From JBBKXP01 sp038323615 (GTDB lineage: Bacteria; Pseudomonadota; Alphaproteobacteria; Rhodobacterales; Rhodobacteraceae): 21,971 bases of DNA. Both the position numbers and the translations under genes were made by a program. Positions within the stretch are counted from its first letter, which is position 1; each line of letters opens with the position of its first letter. Positions 20,713-21,971 of this stretch are shown here, piece by piece. The stretch lies in NCBI GenBank assembly GCA_038323615.1, contig JBBQHC010000037.1:1-21971 (forward strand), written 5' to 3'. The notes beneath the pieces were generated by a model. It had not been told where the DNA came from. It did not search any database and saw only the letters and a program-made list of their open reading frames with translations.

Positions 20713-21971
20713 ATGTCCATCCCCCAAACCGGCGGCGGTTCGATCGAGCGGCATGAACAGTTGGCCGAATATCTGGCATCGGGCTGCAAACCCAAGGACG
20801 CGTGGCGGATCGGCACCGAGCATGAAAAGTTCGGCTATTGCAAGGATACCCTGCTGCCGCTGCCCTATGACGGACCGCGCAGCATCCGCGCCATGCTGGA
20901 GGGCTTGCGCGACAAATACGGCTGGTCGCCGGTGATGGAGCAGGACAAGATCATCGGCCTGACCTACCCGGACGGGGCCAACATTTCGCTGGAACCGGGC
21001 GGCCAGTTTGAATTGTCCGGCGCAATGCTGGAAACCATCCACCAGACCTGTGACGAGGTGAACGAACACCTGCGCGAGGTGCAGGATGTGGCGGACGGGA
21101 TCGGGGCGCGGTTCATCGGCCTTGGCGCGGCGCCGGAATGGACGCACGAGCAGATGCCGCTGATGCCCAAGGGCCGCTATAAACTGATGGATGCCTACAT
21201 GGGGCAGGTCGGCACCCACGGCACCCAGATGATGCGGCGCACCTGCACGGTGCAGGTCAACCTTGATTTCAGTTCCGAGGCGGACATGGTGCAAAAGATG
21301 CGCGTCGCGCTGGCGTTGCAACCGGTGGCAACGGCGCTGTTCGCCAATTCGCCGTTTTTCGAGGGGCAGGTGAATGGCCACAAATCGTGGCGCAGCCGGG
21401 TCTGGCGAGGTTTGGATGACAGTCGGACAGGCATGTTGCCGTTCGTGTTCGAGGATGGTTTTGGGTTCGAGGCTTACGTCCAATACATGCTCGATGTGCC
21501 GATGTATTTCGTTTACCGGGATGGTAAATATATCAATGCCTTGGGCCAGTCGTTTCGCGATTTTCTGGCCGGAAAACTGCCCGCGCTGCCCGGCGAAACC
21601 CCGACTCTGTCGGATTGGGCCGATCATCTGACCACGGCCTTTCCCGAGGCGCGTTTGAAAAAGTTCATCGAAATGCGCGGCGCCGATGGCGGCCCGTGGC
21701 GGCGGTTGTGCGCGTTGCCCGCGTTTTGGGTCGGGCTGATGTATGACCAAAGCGCCTTGGATGCGGCGTGGGATCTGTGCAAGGACTGGGATGCGGATAC
21801 CCGCGAGGCTTTGCGCGTTGCGGCATCCGTCGATGGGTTGCAGGCACAGGTCGGCAAGATAAAAATGCGCGATATCGCGCAGCAGGCGGTCGCGATTTCC
21901 GAGGCCGGGCTCAAGGCCCGGGCCCGTCCCGGTGCTGGCGGTCTGGTCCCTGACGAAACCCATTTCCTGAA
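20713..21971 (+). CDS. gshA: Glutamate-cysteine ligase (plant/alphaproteobacterial type), 3' end outside window
   Basis: This enzyme makes gamma-glutamylcysteine from glutamate and cysteine with ATP, the first step of glutathione synthesis. The frame is open from the ATG at 20713 to the window end, giving 419 residues; family members of this class have about 450-460, so only a short C-terminal part is missing. Family motifs include RIGTEHEKFGY (32-42), SLEPGGQFELSG (92-103, the glutamate and metal-binding strand), RRTCTVQVNLD and PMYFVYRDG. A GGAG (20700-20703) lies at good distance before the ATG. The 98-base leader before it contains a TTGACT (20650-20655), a possible -35, but no matching -10. 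The class is plant-like, unrelated in sequence to the E. coli enzyme. Confidence 0.95.
   Translation, partial: MSIPQTGGGSIERHEQLAEYLASGCKPKDAWRIGTEHEKFGYCKDTLLPLPYDGPRSIRAMLEGLRDKYGWSPVMEQDKIIGLTYPDGANISLEPGGQFELSGAMLETIHQTCDEVNEHLREVQDVADGIGARFIGLGAAPEWTHEQMPLMPKGRYKLMDAYMGQVGTHGTQMMRRTCTVQVNLDFSSEADMVQKMRVALALQPVATALFANSPFFEGQVNGHKSWRSRVWRGLDDSRTGMLPFVFEDGFGFEAYVQYMLDVPMYFVYRDGKYINALGQSFRDFLAGKLPALPGETPTLSDWADHLTTAFPEARLKKFIEMRGADGGPWRRLCALPAFWVGLMYDQSALDAAWDLCKDWDADTREALRVAASVDGLQAQVGKIKMRDIAQQAVAISEAGLKARARPGAGGLVPDETHFL

Noticed and set aside
20341..21963. 540-codon minus-strand open frame
   Set aside because: It is antisense to gshA and the small membrane protein gene, both supported by motifs or context; the translation has the His/Arg/Gln-rich look of a GC-rich shadow frame.
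1..21971. CRISPR arrays, tRNA or rRNA genes, insertion sequences, attachment sites, plasmid or phage genes
   Set aside because: None were seen on reading both strands; no regularly spaced repeats, transposase motifs or tRNA-like cloverleaf ends stood out, though a tRNA scan was not possible.

Overview
The window is a GC-rich, gene-dense chromosomal segment from an alphaproteobacterium, most likely of the Rhodobacteraceae (Roseobacter/Rhodobacter group). This rests on the gene content rather than a marker gene. Pointers are a 44-residue aa3-type cytochrome c oxidase subunit IV, a DUF6356-like protein, a DUF6173-like protein, a DmdC-like acyl-CoA dehydrogenase, and the order rsmE - small membrane protein - plant-type glutamate-cysteine ligase. 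No tRNA, rRNA, CRISPR array, transposase, integrase or phage gene was seen.

Layout, left to right. (1) 126-1644, plus strand: greA and a two-helix membrane protein of unknown function. (2) 1645-1932: an AT-richer gap with small palindromes and no convincing gene. (3) 1933-6541, minus strand: a molybdenum-cofactor cluster transcribed fdhD > mobA > mobB > predicted RNase H-fold protein > moeA > GNAT acetyltransferase. Every junction is a 4-base ATGA or GTGA stop/start overlap. (4) 6602-7644, plus: the azlC-azlD branched-chain amino acid exporter. (5) 7628-9409, minus: an Lrp/AsnC regulator, a DUF6173-like protein, cytochrome oxidase subunit IV and a lipoprotein. (6) 9511-10518, plus: a DUF6356-like protein and a class II glutamine amidotransferase, ended by a strong hairpin. 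(7) 10605-14794, minus: a tandem HD/HD-GYP protein, a metallo-beta-lactamase-fold hydrolase and an acyl-CoA dehydrogenase. (8) 14906-15856, plus: a Sua5-type threonylcarbamoyl-AMP synthase. (9) 15997-19319, minus: ubiA, a BON/OmpA envelope protein and a small membrane-anchored coiled-coil protein. (10) 19331-21971, plus: rsmE, a small membrane protein and gshA, which runs off the window end.

Most of the content is housekeeping: transcript elongation, tRNA t6A and 16S rRNA modification, ubiquinone and glutathione synthesis, respiration, and Moco maturation. The least explained parts are the RNase H-like protein embedded in the Moco operon, the FdhD with only one cysteine in its active-site loop, the Lrp/DUF6173 pair with a palindrome directly at the lrp start codon, the half-degenerate tandem HD-GYP protein, and the BON/OmpA protein with its small partner. 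Family assignments come from reading motifs in the translated sequence; no database search was run.
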